A DNA stretch of 33,106 nt, from IMG/VR virus record IMGVR_UViG_3300033153_005692, positions 1 through 33,106 of that record; one strand, 5' to 3'. Positions 15,292 through 23,635 of the stretch are shown one piece after another; positions within the stretch are counted from its first letter, which is position 1; each line of letters opens with the position of its first letter. Made by a program: the position numbers and the translations under genes. Source of the stretch: a virus. The notes beneath the pieces are model-generated. The model did not search any database. It was not told where the DNA came from and saw only the letters and a program-made list of their open reading frames with translations.

Positions 15292-16626
15292 TTAAATACT
15301 TACGTTTTGATTTTCTGCTTCGAGTAGTGCCTTTGCCTCTTCCCGGTCAAATTTTGAGATAAAGTCACCTTTTTGTAGTTCATCCCAAAGTCCATCTAGG
15401 GTTAAAGTGCCTTGTGCATACATATCAAGATATTTAGCCGCTTGTTCTGGAGTGAGTGCAATACCGATAAAGTCTTTGTTTGTTTCTATCGTACCTTTTG
15501 CATCACGGTTCATCATATCGCACCAATACACATAAGCGGTCATTAAAGACTGTTCTGTGCTTATCGCGATAGTTGATAGCTCTGATGTATCACTTGACGC
15601 TTCTATAGCCACTTCTGTCGCTGTGCGGTCTGTATTGCTGTCCGTTAGGATAGATAGCCCCATTGTAGCCATACGCTTTTCGATACGCTCTATTTCACCT
15701 TGTAACTTATCTACGGAGGTGCCTTTGAACTCTTCCCATTGGAAGTCGCCAGTGTCTTTATCGGTAAATCGTATAGCATAATCAACGCCTATGACCACAT
15801 TGTCACCGTCTGTTTTTGCTCCCCACATTTTAGGGATAGGGTTAGCAGCTATAAACAATGTCTTATCAAGTTGAGATTGAAAATTAAAATGTTTTAAGTT
15901 GAGGTCTGCAATTTCTAAGAATGGTGGCTCTGCTTGGAGATAGCCCGTTCTGTTTGTGTAGACGGGCACTAATGGGATATAAGACAAGCCTGTCAAGCCC
16001 TCTTCCCCTGCTATTTTAGCTCCATTTTCATCGAATACTTCCCACGCTCCAACAGTTAAAACCCTATGTTGTTTTGATGTTTTCTCTGCAAAGCGTCCAT
16101 CTTTGACTTTTATATTCTCTTCGATAGTCACTTGGGTCAATACATTGTTTTCTATCGTTCTATTAATGATCTGTGACGCATCTATTTTTGTAAAATATGG
16201 GATTATACCTAACTCTAATTGCTGCTTAAGTGATGATAGCTTCACATCATTTTTAGGCATATCGACCAGTATATAAGATATTCCATCCCACAAAGCAGAA
16301 TTAACAGTATCTTTCATAAATGTATTTAGGCTTGACTGTGCGTTGTCGATATTAGAGGTTTTATCCATAAAGAGATCGTCTAAATCAGATAGCATGATAG
16401 GCTTTCTAAACAACATACCATTAGCCGTTGTAATGGTTTTCTTTGTAGAGTTGAATAACGTTGCGTTGGTTTGACGTGACTCGTAACCTTTTTTGCTTTC
16501 CATTTCCCACTTAGATAAACGATTGACTACTTTTTTAAGACCTGCTTTAAAGTCTTGCATCTTTGTTATGTCTGCGATGGAGTTTGTATAAATTGCGTCT
16601 TGGTAGCTTGGTACATCAATAGACAT
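15292..16626 (-). CDS. Portal protein (DUF4055 type)
   Basis: 444 residues. Features include SIDVPSYQDA at the N-terminus, FRKPI near 95, WDGISYILVDMP (about 113-124), YIPLVPVYTNRTGYLQAEPPFLEIADLN (about 218-245), and SQLDKTLFIAANPIPKMWG. A long helix follows, and a C-terminal segment VAIEASSDTSELSTIAISTEQ. These match the DUF4055 portals, the dodecamer through which DNA enters. Its place between TerL and MuF agrees. Confidence 0.8.
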   Translation of the reverse strand: MSIDVPSYQDAIYTNSIADITKMQDFKAGLKKVVNRLSKWEMESKKGYESRQTNATLFNSTKKTITTANGMLFRKPIMLSDLDDLFMDKTSNIDNAQSSLNTFMKDTVNSALWDGISYILVDMPKNDVKLSSLKQQLELGIIPYFTKIDASQIINRTIENNVLTQVTIEENIKVKDGRFAEKTSKQHRVLTVGAWEVFDENGAKIAGEEGLTGLSYIPLVPVYTNRTGYLQAEPPFLEIADLNLKHFNFQSQLDKTLFIAANPIPKMWGAKTDGDNVVIGVDYAIRFTDKDTGDFQWEEFKGTSVDKLQGEIERIEKRMATMGLSILTDSNTDRTATEVAIEASSDTSELSTIAISTEQSLMTAYVYWCDMMNRDAKGTIETNKDFIGIALTPEQAAKYLDMYAQGTLTLDGLWDELQKGDFISKFDREEAKALLEAENQNVSI

Positions 16627-16683
16627 AGAGAGCCTTTTTTGTTTATATTATAATAAAGCTCTTAGTCTATGGTGTGTTAAATA

Positions 16684-18024
16684 CTACCTCATGGCGAAAG
16701 GGACTGCTTCGATTTTGCCGTGAGTTATGCCAAACTCTCTCACGACAAAATATCCTGTCCCATCGTTGAAGTCATCAACTGCCCCACCTTTATGTTCGTT
16801 TGACTTCTCTGGCTTCCCATCTTTCCCCCACCCCTGCACAGCCAAGGCATTTGATAGCTTAGGACACTTTGCGTAATTTACTAAGTATCTGCCTTTAGAT
16901 ATAAGATTGTTCATACTGTTTACTCTGTCTCTAATCGCTCCGTTTACTCTTGGGTATACAAGTAAGGGCTCATTTGGTGTTCTAATGTTGTCACGCAATA
17001 TATGTAAATCAGATTTACTAGCATTTGAGCTTTCGTTATCCCCTGAACTATCGGGATAAATATAAATAATGTGATTTGGATATCGCTTGTTTATCTCAAT
17101 ACAAATAGCATAAGTGTTTTTTGGTGCAAATTCATCAACTGCATGAACCGTATTGCCGTCTATCACATGAACAACACAAGCACAACCACCAACGTTAAAA
17201 TCTATCCCTATAAGCAGTTTGTCTGTGGGCTTTATTGTTCTAAGAGATTGGTGAAGTATCTTATGATAGAAGTGATACACTTTATCTTGTGTGAGCGATA
17301 CCATTTTACCACGGGTAAAGAGATTGGCTAAAATGGGGTCATACATCTCTAAAATATCATCTAAATACTCTTCTGGGAGGAATGGGTTATCTTTTGTTTG
17401 GGCTTCTATTAGATGATAATCTCCAACTATCCCACCATCCAATAAATCATAGTTACCGAACCCGTCCATTGTAGTCTTGTCAATACACTTGTTATACAGT
17501 TCCCAAACAAAGCCCTCTGTCCCATAGTCGGGGGTTGTTATTATCCCAATAGTATTTAGTGCTCCGTCTGGCTTTTTCTGTCTGTTTCTTTCTCTTATTT
17601 TCTTATAGACAAACTTTGCCTTTTGTGGTTTTAATGTATCAAGTTCATCTATAATACTATCTGCCACCTCATAGGCGATTATCTTCTCTGGTGCATCCAT
17701 TGAGCGAAAGTAAATAGAGCCTTTATCGTGTAATGTGATAATTTTATCGGTCTTATTAAGTGTGTGTGGTTGTCCTATCTTGATAAGTTCAGCTACAACC
17801 CCGCTCATCCCCCTATCTCGTATAAGATTATAGTCTGGCATATAGTAAGCCACATTAAGAGTAGGGTACTCATATTTTAGTTTTAGTATCCTTGCTATGC
17901 CACCGTCTGTCTTTCCACTTCCTAACCCGCCTATAAGTGCAGGATATTTGGCTTTACTTAATGCAAAACTTGTTTGATGTTTTAATGTTAGCTTTTCGAC
18001 TTCAACTTTTAATGGTTCTGACAT
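16684..18024 (-). CDS. Terminase large subunit
   Basis: 446 residues. ATPase: Walker A GGLGSGKT (32-39) and Walker B IIDELD (124-129, with catalytic Glu). RNase-H-like nuclease: Asp275 in IGIDFNVGG, Asp325 in IYIYPDSSGD, and Asp417/418 in HKGGAVDDFNDGTGY, the three expected acidic positions. It packages DNA together with the small subunit encoded upstream, whose stop it overlaps by 23 bases. All expected catalytic residues are present. Confidence 0.95.
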   Translation of the reverse strand: MSEPLKVEVEKLTLKHQTSFALSKAKYPALIGGLGSGKTDGGIARILKLKYEYPTLNVAYYMPDYNLIRDRGMSGVVAELIKIGQPHTLNKTDKIITLHDKGSIYFRSMDAPEKIIAYEVADSIIDELDTLKPQKAKFVYKKIRERNRQKKPDGALNTIGIITTPDYGTEGFVWELYNKCIDKTTMDGFGNYDLLDGGIVGDYHLIEAQTKDNPFLPEEYLDDILEMYDPILANLFTRGKMVSLTQDKVYHFYHKILHQSLRTIKPTDKLLIGIDFNVGGCACVVHVIDGNTVHAVDEFAPKNTYAICIEINKRYPNHIIYIYPDSSGDNESSNASKSDLHILRDNIRTPNEPLLVYPRVNGAIRDRVNSMNNLISKGRYLVNYAKCPKLSNALAVQGWGKDGKPEKSNEHKGGAVDDFNDGTGYFVVREFGITHGKIEAVPFAMR

Positions 18025-18562
18025 TGTAGCCTACTATTTCATTATTATTTTGTTGTGCATTAGTGTTAGTAATTATAGCATTTGAGTGACGCTTGTTTAC
18101 TTTGAGTGTTAATGATGCCTTGTCTATACCGTCATCTATCGCTTTTAAATCATCTGGGCTTAGTACTACAGACATAATCTCATGGCTCTCTTCTCTTTTC
18201 CCGTCTGCATTGTAATTAATATTTTTAACTATCGCCTCTTTTCTATTTTCACTAAGTAGTTCGGTTTTTCTTATTAGCGATAATTGTGCAGCGTTTTCTA
18301 CCAACCCTTTATTTAGTAATTCATCTTTCGCAGTGTTCACTATTGCGTTCATTTGTTCATCTGAAATTAAAGCTTTTGCCGACAATAGCGACACTTGTGC
18401 GTTCACTAAGTGTTCATTTTGTGGTTTTACTTCTTTTGTTATCTTGTTGACTGTACCTATTGATACAGCATGTTTTTTTGATAATGATCTTTGTGAGTAC
18501 TTGTTTGTATGATAATCTGCAAGTATTTCTTTTTTAATCTTCTCTGAGACTCCCTTAGCCAT
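18002..18562 (-). CDS. Terminase small subunit (probable)
   Basis: 186 residues from ATG 18560-18562 (an upstream in-frame ATG at 18574 lies inside the previous gene). The N-terminal helix-turn-helix (IKKEILADYHTNKYSQRSLSKKHAVSIGTVNKI) is the DNA-binding fold of small terminases, followed by a helical oligomerisation region and a polar C-terminus rich in Asn. It is directly upstream of TerL and overlaps it. The assignment rests on the HTH and position. Confidence 0.75.
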   Translation of the reverse strand: MAKGVSEKIKKEILADYHTNKYSQRSLSKKHAVSIGTVNKITKEVKPQNEHLVNAQVSLLSAKALISDEQMNAIVNTAKDELLNKGLVENAAQLSLIRKTELLSENRKEAIVKNINYNADGKREESHEIMSVVLSPDDLKAIDDGIDKASLTLKVNKRHSNAIITNTNAQQNNNEIVGYNVRTIKS

Positions 18563-18992
18563 CTTCACCACCAAACAAAGTCGTTTCTTTTTTTGGCTTC
18601 TTGAGTTTCTTCATTTTCCCCGCTATCTTCAAAAGCATATCCCCAGACCTTTTAGCCTTTGACGCGTGGACATTCATTTGTGTTTGGTTGAAGTCTGCAT
18701 CTTGTATCTTCTCAAATATGATAGTAACCTTTTTTAGTATAGTAGACAGATCAACCGATGAAGCTATCAAGGAGGATAAGGAGTCATCTTCCATATTCAC
18801 TATCAAAGTCAACTCTCTCTCGTATGGCTCATAATGAGATATAGATAAATTATGTTCTACCCGTTCCCTCTCTGCTCTGCCATAAAATGCTTTTTTAAGA
18901 TATGTAATACAACCTACGAGAAAATCCTCTGCTACATCTATGTCGTCATCTATGCGTTCGATACACAGAAAGTAAAGTTTCTCTGCGTTCAT
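18555..18992 (-). CDS. Hypothetical protein before the terminase
   Basis: 145 residues from ATG 18990-18992, whose ATGA overlaps the lipoprotein stop. Helical and acidic in the first half (ERIDDDIDVAEDFLVGCITY); basic near the end (KAKRSGDMLLKIAGKMKKLKKPKKE). No family recognised. It is translationally coupled to its neighbours on both sides, so it is likely co-produced with the terminase. Confidence 0.6.
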   Translation of the reverse strand: MNAEKLYFLCIERIDDDIDVAEDFLVGCITYLKKAFYGRAERERVEHNLSISHYEPYERELTLIVNMEDDSLSSLIASSVDLSTILKKVTIIFEKIQDADFNQTQMNVHASKAKRSGDMLLKIAGKMKKLKKPKKETTLFGGEDG

Positions 18993-19222
18993 GTTTGGCA
19001 CTCACATTCTGTAGTGTCGCCACTATTGTTAAAAACAGGTGTTATAGTAGTGTGATCATCTTGCGGCTTGATGTATTCGTGCATAAAGAAGCCCGTGTCG
19101 GTATCGCAGTAATATCTATCTTCTGCGCCGTAAGTATCTAAAAAGTCTATGTATGCTGGAGTGTACTTATCTAATTCACACCCGCCTAGTAAAAACGCTA
19201 GAAGTATTAAAAGTTTACCCAT
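18989..19222 (-). CDS. Phage-encoded lipoprotein
   Basis: 77 residues: MGKLLILLAFLLGGC is a short lipoprotein signal with lipobox LGGC (Cys15). The residue after it is Glu, not Asp, so outer-membrane sorting is expected by the usual +2 rule. The mature part is about 63 residues, acidic, with further Cys residues (YYCDTDTG, TECECQT) that could form disulfides. Start supported by AAGGGG. It sits between a zinc-finger gene and the terminase block rather than with the lysis genes, so a superinfection-exclusion role is as likely as an outer spanin. Confidence 0.65.
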   Translation of the reverse strand: MGKLLILLAFLLGGCELDKYTPAYIDFLDTYGAEDRYYCDTDTGFFMHEYIKPQDDHTTITPVFNNSGDTTECECQT

Positions 19223-19223
19223 G

Positions 19224-19412
19224 TTATCCCCTTGTTTCGGTAACAGGTCGATGCCCTTTGTTGATTTCCCTTGCCCTTATCTTACTACGAAATAGTCTAA
19301 CACGCTCGCACGACTCATTACAAGTTGAGCGTCTTGCTCTTTTCGGGTCAAGTATCGCCTTTTCACACACTGTACATATTCTTAGGCTAATCGCTACCAT
19401 ATTGTACCACAT
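19224..19412 (-). CDS. Small zinc-finger protein
   Basis: 62 residues. ICTVCEKAILDPKRARRSTCNESC provides a C-x2-C ... C-x3-C zinc site followed by a basic helix (ERVRLFRSKIRAREI), a typical small nucleic-acid-binding knuckle. It overlaps the end of NinG by 26 bases (14 if the ATG at 19400 is used); no strong ribosome site decides the start. Role unknown. Confidence 0.6.
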   Translation of the reverse strand: MWYNMVAISLRICTVCEKAILDPKRARRSTCNESCERVRLFRSKIRAREINKGHRPVTETRG

Positions 19413-19968
19413 CTTTAAATTTTTTCTTATATGTGTCTATAATCTCTTTTAGTTCTTCAACTGCATAACTCTTTGTCTCATTATTTGCTTCCAACGCTTC
19501 TACCTTGTCAAGCCCTATCTTCTCTATAAGTGCCACCCTGTATGGTACCAGGTTGCCAGATAAGTGGTTGTTACATATACTGCATTGGGAATGAGCATTA
19601 TCTTCGTTAAATCGTAGTTGATGATTTCTGCCAGTAGGTCTAAAGTGTCCTGCGTGCCTTTGTCTATTCCCTGTGTGATTACAAGAGATACAAGGTAAAT
19701 GCTCATCTCTCTTTCGTATGTACCTGTTAAAGACTTGTTGCGCTACTTTGGTTAAGTGTGGTATGTCACCCTCTTTAAACTCTCTAAGGGCTTTTCTGTT
19801 CTCTTTTAGTTTGCGTTTGGCTACGACTTCTTTTTGGTAGTCTATCGCACATCTCCACCCACAAGTTTTATGCCATCCGTTTTGAGGTATAAAAGTATTA
19901 TCACACTTGGAGTGGGCACAAGTTTTTTCTTTGAGTTGTTTCTTTTTGGTTTGCTGTGCTTTAGTCAT
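19387..19968 (-). CDS. ninG: NinG-family recombination protein (lambda Rap-like)
   Basis: 193 residues. N-terminal zinc cluster CAHSKCDNTFIPQNGWHKTC (16-36), then LTKVAQQVFNRYIRKRDEHLPCISC, AGHFRPTGRNHQLRFNEDN, HSQCSICNNHLSGNLVPYR and LIEKIGLDKVEALEA, which is the NinG signature in order. In lambda NinG (Rap) is a structure-specific endonuclease acting on recombination intermediates and works with Red. Here the partner would be the ERF annealing protein. Start has AAGGGA upstream. Confidence 0.85.
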   Translation of the reverse strand: MTKAQQTKKKQLKEKTCAHSKCDNTFIPQNGWHKTCGWRCAIDYQKEVVAKRKLKENRKALREFKEGDIPHLTKVAQQVFNRYIRKRDEHLPCISCNHTGNRQRHAGHFRPTGRNHQLRFNEDNAHSQCSICNNHLSGNLVPYRVALIEKIGLDKVEALEANNETKSYAVEELKEIIDTYKKKFKDVVQYGSD

Positions 19969-20008
19969 GAACTATCCCTTCGCTTTCTAGTGCAAACGAT
20001 ACTGTCAT

Positions 20009-20227
20009 TTATATTTCCCTTATTGTTTTTGAGTTAAATATTCTGCGTATCATGTATGCTCTTGCATAAGATGCTCCAAAAAACATCACAGACGATACTG
20101 AAGCTTGTTCTGCGGTTGCCACGATACCCATTAAGGGAAACGCGAAAAAGACTAAGCACCACCCAATTATGATGCCTGTAATCTGATTTATTATAATTTC
20201 ATAATGACTGTGTTTTTTAGATTGCAT
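20009..20227 (-). CDS. Small two-TM membrane protein (DUF7220-like)
   Basis: 72 residues with two hydrophobic segments (about 15-36 and 42-58) and a C-terminal RRIF motif. The pattern IIIGWCLVFFAFPLMGI ... ASYARAYMIRRIFN resembles the DUF7220 phage family. Its start overlaps the methyltransferase stop (TAATG). Function unknown. Confidence 0.65.
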   Translation of the reverse strand: MQSKKHSHYEIIINQITGIIIGWCLVFFAFPLMGIVATAEQASVSSVMFFGASYARAYMIRRIFNSKTIREI

Positions 20228-20916
20228 TAGAATAAGCTCCCTTGTACTTTTTCTAGTCTTTTATTTGCTATCTCTACATAGTCGGCTTCTAGTTCGCATC
20301 CACACCAATCTAAACCTAAGCTTTTACAGGCTATTGCTGTTGTTCCTGAACCCATGAATGGGTCAAAAATCTTGTGGTTTTCTTCTGTAAAGTTTCTTAA
20401 AATATCGCTAAACAATTTTAAAGGCTTTTGTGTTGGATGCACACTTCCATCAACTTGTATTTCCACTCTATTAAAAGTGATTATTCTTGTAGCACACTGA
20501 TAGCTAGAATATGCTAGTTCGCAATCACTCATAGTTAGTCCCCTCTGCCCTTTATCCCAAATAATCCAACCTTTTGTATTCTTCTCCAGCTTATTTACAA
20601 AATAGTTAGCACCCCATATAACCTGATTTTTACTTATTCTGAATATCTCATCAAATAATTCCTTGCTTGGTGTTGTGCTGTCCCATCCTTTAAAGCTATG
20701 TGCTTTTCGATTTGCTTTTGGATTGTTTTTGTTTATTGATTTTTTTTGCCCATCAATTCCTATCCCATAAGGCGGGTCAGTCAGAACCAAATCAAAATAA
20801 TCATCTGGTACTTGCTTCATGAATTCAAGACAGTCAATGTGGTGGATTTTGTTCATTTTCTCACTCATGTCAAACTCTGCAACTTCGGCTTCCATTTCTT
20901 TTAGTGTTAAGCTCAT
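20227..20916 (-). CDS. DNA adenine/cytosine-N4 methyltransferase, beta class
   Basis: 229 residues. The catalytic motif IV DPPY (47-50) precedes the SAM-binding motif I FDPFMGSGTT (184-193), the order of beta-class amino methyltransferases. HPTQKP (160-165) is also typical. The target-recognition region lies between them (about 55-155). It methylates the exocyclic amino group of A or C in double-stranded DNA; the recognition sequence cannot be read from the gene. No cognate nuclease is adjacent, so it is probably an orphan enzyme that guards the phage DNA. Start overlaps the preceding stop (ATGA). Confidence 0.9.
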   Translation of the reverse strand: MSLTLKEMEAEVAEFDMSEKMNKIHHIDCLEFMKQVPDDYFDLVLTDPPYGIGIDGQKKSINKNNPKANRKAHSFKGWDSTTPSKELFDEIFRISKNQVIWGANYFVNKLEKNTKGWIIWDKGQRGLTMSDCELAYSSYQCATRIITFNRVEIQVDGSVHPTQKPLKLFSDILRNFTEENHKIFDPFMGSGTTAIACKSLGLDWCGCELEADYVEIANKRLEKVQGSLF

Positions 20917-21545
20917 GCGTTCACACTTATTGAGTCTGCTCTATTACTATTAGATATAAGCCCTCTGACTAAAAATCTATGTGGGAGTACAAACTCTTTA
21001 GGCTTCCCAACCCCTCTCACTTTCTTTTCTTCATTGATAGTCTTTAGGTTAGCTTTCTCTTTGATCGCATTCTCTCTCCATGCTCTCCTATTCTTCTCTG
21101 CTCTGCACTCATCGGAACAGTATCGAGTTAAGGACTTTCTTTTCTCTACTTCAAAGGTTTTATCGCATCCATCAAGTTTGCATACTCTGTAAGTCGGCTT
21201 GTGTTCTTTCTTGTTTGCTTCTCTGTGTTTTTTTGCTTCGAGTTGGTTCATTTTATATGCGCAGTCAGTCCCTTGACAGTATTTCTTTGTAGCGTGAGCG
21301 TCTTTTGGGAGTAGTTTTCTACAATGGGTATATTTACAAAATCTAGGCATCTGAGCATCTTTCTCTTTTTGCCTTTTAAGTCTTACCTGTTCTTTGTGGT
21401 ATTTATCAGAACATCCCTCATTGCAGAACTTTGACCGGTGATAGGGTAGTATTTCGGTACATTGTACGCATCGCTTTACCCCTCTTTTGTTTTTAGTCCA
21501 TTCTCTTTGAAACGCTCTTTTATGCTCTGGGTTAGCGTACGGCAT
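20913..21545 (-). CDS. Protein with three tandem zinc-knuckle repeats
   Basis: 210 residues from ATG 21543-21545 (MPYANPEHKRAFQREW). It has three similar Cys modules: CVQCTEILPYHRSKFCNEGC, CKYTHCRKLLPKDAHATKKYC (with CAYKM) and CKLDGCDKTFEVEKRKSLTRYC (with CSDEC). Each is followed by a Lys/Arg-rich helix. Each module resembles the N-terminal zinc cluster of NinG. The layout suggests a nucleic-acid-binding protein; no catalytic HNH core is seen. No family name is given. Confidence 0.65.
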   Translation of the reverse strand: MPYANPEHKRAFQREWTKNKRGVKRCVQCTEILPYHRSKFCNEGCSDKYHKEQVRLKRQKEKDAQMPRFCKYTHCRKLLPKDAHATKKYCQGTDCAYKMNQLEAKKHREANKKEHKPTYRVCKLDGCDKTFEVEKRKSLTRYCSDECRAEKNRRAWRENAIKEKANLKTINEEKKVRGVGKPKEFVLPHRFLVRGLISNSNRADSISVNA

Positions 21546-21951
21546 TTGTAGCCTTTGTATAAAATACGCAAAACTCATCAATCATGGCTTTGCTTTTAAT
21601 GAATATCGTGTGACTAAAAAACCCTTCTCTCACAGTAAACAAAACTCCTGCTATTGTGGTGGTAAATCCGTTCCAATTATTGTAATATCCTTTTTTATTT
21701 AGGTGTTTACTGAACTGACTCACTAGGGATAAATCACTTAGTAGGTAGTATATGTCTGTTAATCGTGCTTTTGTCTCATCTTGCTCTTTTGTGTACTTAT
21801 GATAGCTGTCAAATAGATTTGTATCTAGGCTTGACATGTATTTGAAGGCTTCTTTGTTTGTGTTTTTTAAAAGTGCAAAGTAGTTTTGGTTTATGTTGAG
21901 TTCTCTTGCTACTTGTCTCATGCTTGTTTGATGTGCTATTGGGCTACTCAT
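21532..21951 (-). CDS. Hypothetical protein with N-terminal HTH-like segment
   Basis: 139 residues from ATG 21949-21951, overlapping the preceding stop. The first 40 residues (TSMRQVARELNINQNYFALLKNTN) look like a Rha- or XRE-like helix-turn-helix; the rest is helical with Tyr/Trp-rich YYNNWNGF. It may be a regulator. Family not recognised. Confidence 0.55.
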   Translation of the reverse strand: MSSPIAHQTSMRQVARELNINQNYFALLKNTNKEAFKYMSSLDTNLFDSYHKYTKEQDETKARLTDIYYLLSDLSLVSQFSKHLNKKGYYNNWNGFTTTIAGVLFTVREGFFSHTIFIKSKAMIDEFCVFYTKATNAVR

Positions 21952-22123
21952 CTTCTGCCCTTTCAACTACAAAGCCTATCTCTTGTTTCTCTTCTGTGGC
22001 TACAACCATATCATGTACGAGTCCACAGTCACAACACTTGAATTTAAAGACCTCGTTTGACATCATTGTTATAGGTTCGCCGTCTATTAGTTGCTCAAAG
22101 CCGTCCTCTCTTTTGTGGCTCAT
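21944..22123 (-). CDS. Small zinc-ribbon-like protein
   Basis: 59 residues from ATG 22121-22123 (ATGA overlap). The middle reads EVFKFKCCDCGLVHDMVVATEE: a C-x2-C knuckle in the style of phage CxxCGxxH proteins. A second Cys pair is absent, so zinc binding would need dimerisation or the single His. Role unknown. Confidence 0.6.
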   Translation of the reverse strand: MSHKREDGFEQLIDGEPITMMSNEVFKFKCCDCGLVHDMVVATEEKQEIGFVVERAEDE

Positions 22124-22377
22124 TTGGTAGCCTTTCTCTCGAATTTCGTACATGTCTCGTCTCTCTCTAAAGCATACTCATAGGTGTATAAAATACTTTT
22201 CACGTTACTACAACTCCAATCTTCAAGAGTATGTATGTAGTATTCGCAGTTCTCACAAGTTCGGCTTTCGAAATCATCGTAGATTTTATCAATTATCATA
22301 GCTAACGATTTTTTATCAAATGGATATAGCCTCTCCTCTAGCTTAAATGCGTACTCTTTCGCTTCCTCTCTATTCAT
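22120..22377 (-). CDS. Small cysteine-motif protein
   Basis: 85 residues. CENCEYYIHTLEDWSCSN ... CTKFE gives four to five Cys in the arrangement of small phage CxxCxYY...C...CxxFE proteins thought to bind zinc. N-terminal half helical (EEAKEYAFKLEERLYPF). Coupled to both neighbours by ATGA overlaps. Confidence 0.6.
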   Translation of the reverse strand: MNREEAKEYAFKLEERLYPFDKKSLAMIIDKIYDDFESRTCENCEYYIHTLEDWSCSNVKSILYTYEYALERDETCTKFERKATK

Positions 22378-22556
22378 CCCTCTACCTCAATTCTCGTCAC
22401 CCTTTCATCATGCAAACGCTTATCGCTGTAGACTGTGACTTTCTTGTTATGGATGTAGGTGTAGTCCAATCTATTGTGCATCATATTTTTAACTTCTTTG
22501 ATGATATTTTCATCTTCTATAAACATTCCGTCAACGGTCATAATAGTGTGTTTCAT
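22374..22556 (-). CDS. Hypothetical small protein
   Basis: 60 residues from ATG 22554-22556, overlapping the YopX stop (ATGA). Basic, beta-like (KHTIMTVDGMFIEDENI, KKVTVYSDKRLHDERVTRI). No family recognised. Confidence 0.55.
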   Translation of the reverse strand: MKHTIMTVDGMFIEDENIIKEVKNMMHNRLDYTYIHNKKVTVYSDKRLHDERVTRIEVEG

Positions 22557-22900
22557 GTTGTCTCCAGTAGTTTTGGATTTTCGTATATGTTTCCGATTAC
22601 TTCGCATTCATCCATGTTGTCGTGATATTCTAACTCCCCAGCACATCTCTTGAAGTAAAATCCGCTATGGTTGCCTCCTCCTCCATCAAATCCTATATTC
22701 TCACACCATTCAATTACGCCAAAATTTGTAATATCCCCTTCATAAATCTCTACACCGTTTTTGTCTTTGAGTCCTGTGTATTGCATGAGTATCCCACCTC
22801 TATCAATTTCTATTCCTGGTAGTTGCATATCCCAAACATTGAAACTATCTGACATTATTTTCACTTTTTGATGCCACGCTCTAAATTTAATATCTCTCAT
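22553..22900 (-). CDS. YopX-family protein (copy 2)
   Basis: 115 residues: IKFRAWHQKVKIM, MQYTGLKDKNGVEIYEGDI and CEVIGNIYENPKLL are the YopX signature. An excellent AGGAGGAGG ribosome site precedes it. A 57-base core is nearly identical, in inverted orientation, to copy 1. Function unknown; its place in the SSB operon suggests an early/middle role. Confidence 0.85.
   Translation of the reverse strand: MRDIKFRAWHQKVKIMSDSFNVWDMQLPGIEIDRGGILMQYTGLKDKNGVEIYEGDITNFGVIEWCENIGFDGGGGNHSGFYFKRCAGELEYHDNMDECEVIGNIYENPKLLETT
22730..22786 (-). repeat. 57-bp near-identical inverted copy of 13411-13467
   Basis: Matches 13411-13467 on the opposite strand at 54 of 57 positions; see the other copy. Confidence 0.85.
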
Positions 22901-22909
22901 ATCCTCCTC

Positions 22910-23344
22910 CTAAAACGGTATTTCATCTTCGTTGATGTCAATTTCTGGGATGTTAGATGCCTGTGCTTGTTGTGGTGGTGCTTGGTATCCGCTTTGTGGT
23001 TGGTTGGGCTGTTGTGGTGCATCTGCTTTTCTGTCTATGAAGTCGAAACTATGTAGCTTTATGCCTACCTTGCTTCGCTTCTGACCGTCTTTCTCCCAAC
23101 TTTGGTAGTCGAGTTCGCCATCAATCAATATACGGCTTCCTTTGTGAAAGAATTTCTGCAAGTTCTCAGCTGTTTTGCCAAATGCTGTTACGTCAAAGAA
23201 TGAAGCTTTTTCTACATACTGCCCTGACTGATCTTTGTATTTTGAATTGTATACAACGCTGAATGATGCGATACAAGTTCCGCTTTGAGCATATTTTAAC
23301 TCGATGTCTTTCGTAATTGTTGCTAGTAATTGTAGTTTGTTCAT
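22910..23344 (-). CDS. ssb: Single-stranded DNA-binding protein
   Basis: 144 residues. OB fold: MNKLQLLATITKDIELKYAQSGTCIASFSV, then FFDVTAFGKTAENLQKFFHKGSRILIDGELDY and DGQKRSKVGIKLHSFDFID. A Gln/Pro-rich linker (about 112-132) follows, with the acidic tip DINEDEIPF that recruits partner proteins. This is a complete bacterial-type SSB, coating single strands during replication and ERF-driven annealing. It is the second gene behind a leader that may act as a translational switch. Start overlaps the previous stop (TAATG). Confidence 0.95.
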   Translation of the reverse strand: MNKLQLLATITKDIELKYAQSGTCIASFSVVYNSKYKDQSGQYVEKASFFDVTAFGKTAENLQKFFHKGSRILIDGELDYQSWEKDGQKRSKVGIKLHSFDFIDRKADAPQQPNQPQSGYQAPPQQAQASNIPEIDINEDEIPF

Positions 23345-23628
23345 TATGCGTCCTTTTCAATACTGTCTGATTTAAGCGTTTTTATTGTCGCGTCCATACT
23401 CTTTACTATCTCTAGTATGTTTTCGAGACTCAAATGAACAGCGGAGCTCTTAAGCGCATAGTTTAAACTTCTAGTAAGTGCTACTCTTGCATCTCCAAAG
23501 TAGCCTAATATATTTTCACCCTCTTTAAGTACAAGATTATTGCTATCTAGTCTTTCAAGATATATTGTAGCATCCACTTCTACGTCTTTTTTATTTGTTC
23601 TAGTTGTTGTTGGTGTTAGTTGTATCAT
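23344..23628 (-). CDS. Hypothetical first gene of the SSB operon
   Basis: 94 residues; start has a strong AGGAGG site, but that site is inside a 10-bp stem with an upstream anti-Shine-Dalgarno. Sequence: beta-like first half (DVEVDATIYLERLDSNNLVLKEG) and helical second half (LENILEIVKSMDATIKTLK). No family recognised. Being translated just before SSB and under the structured leader, it may be involved in replication or recombination. Confidence 0.65.
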   Translation of the reverse strand: MIQLTPTTTRTNKKDVEVDATIYLERLDSNNLVLKEGENILGYFGDARVALTRSLNYALKSSAVHLSLENILEIVKSMDATIKTLKSDSIEKDA

Positions 23629-23635
23629 GTAGTGA

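Noticed and set aside
16627-16683. Promoter or terminator between TerL and portal
   Set aside because: A TATAAT and a bulged AGAGC/GCTCT dyad are present on the minus strand, but there is no -35 and the signals conflict; too weak to call.
19961-20008. 15-codon frame with AAGGGA upstream, before ninG
   Set aside because: Very short, overlaps the ninG start, and nothing recognisable; it may at most be a translational coupler.
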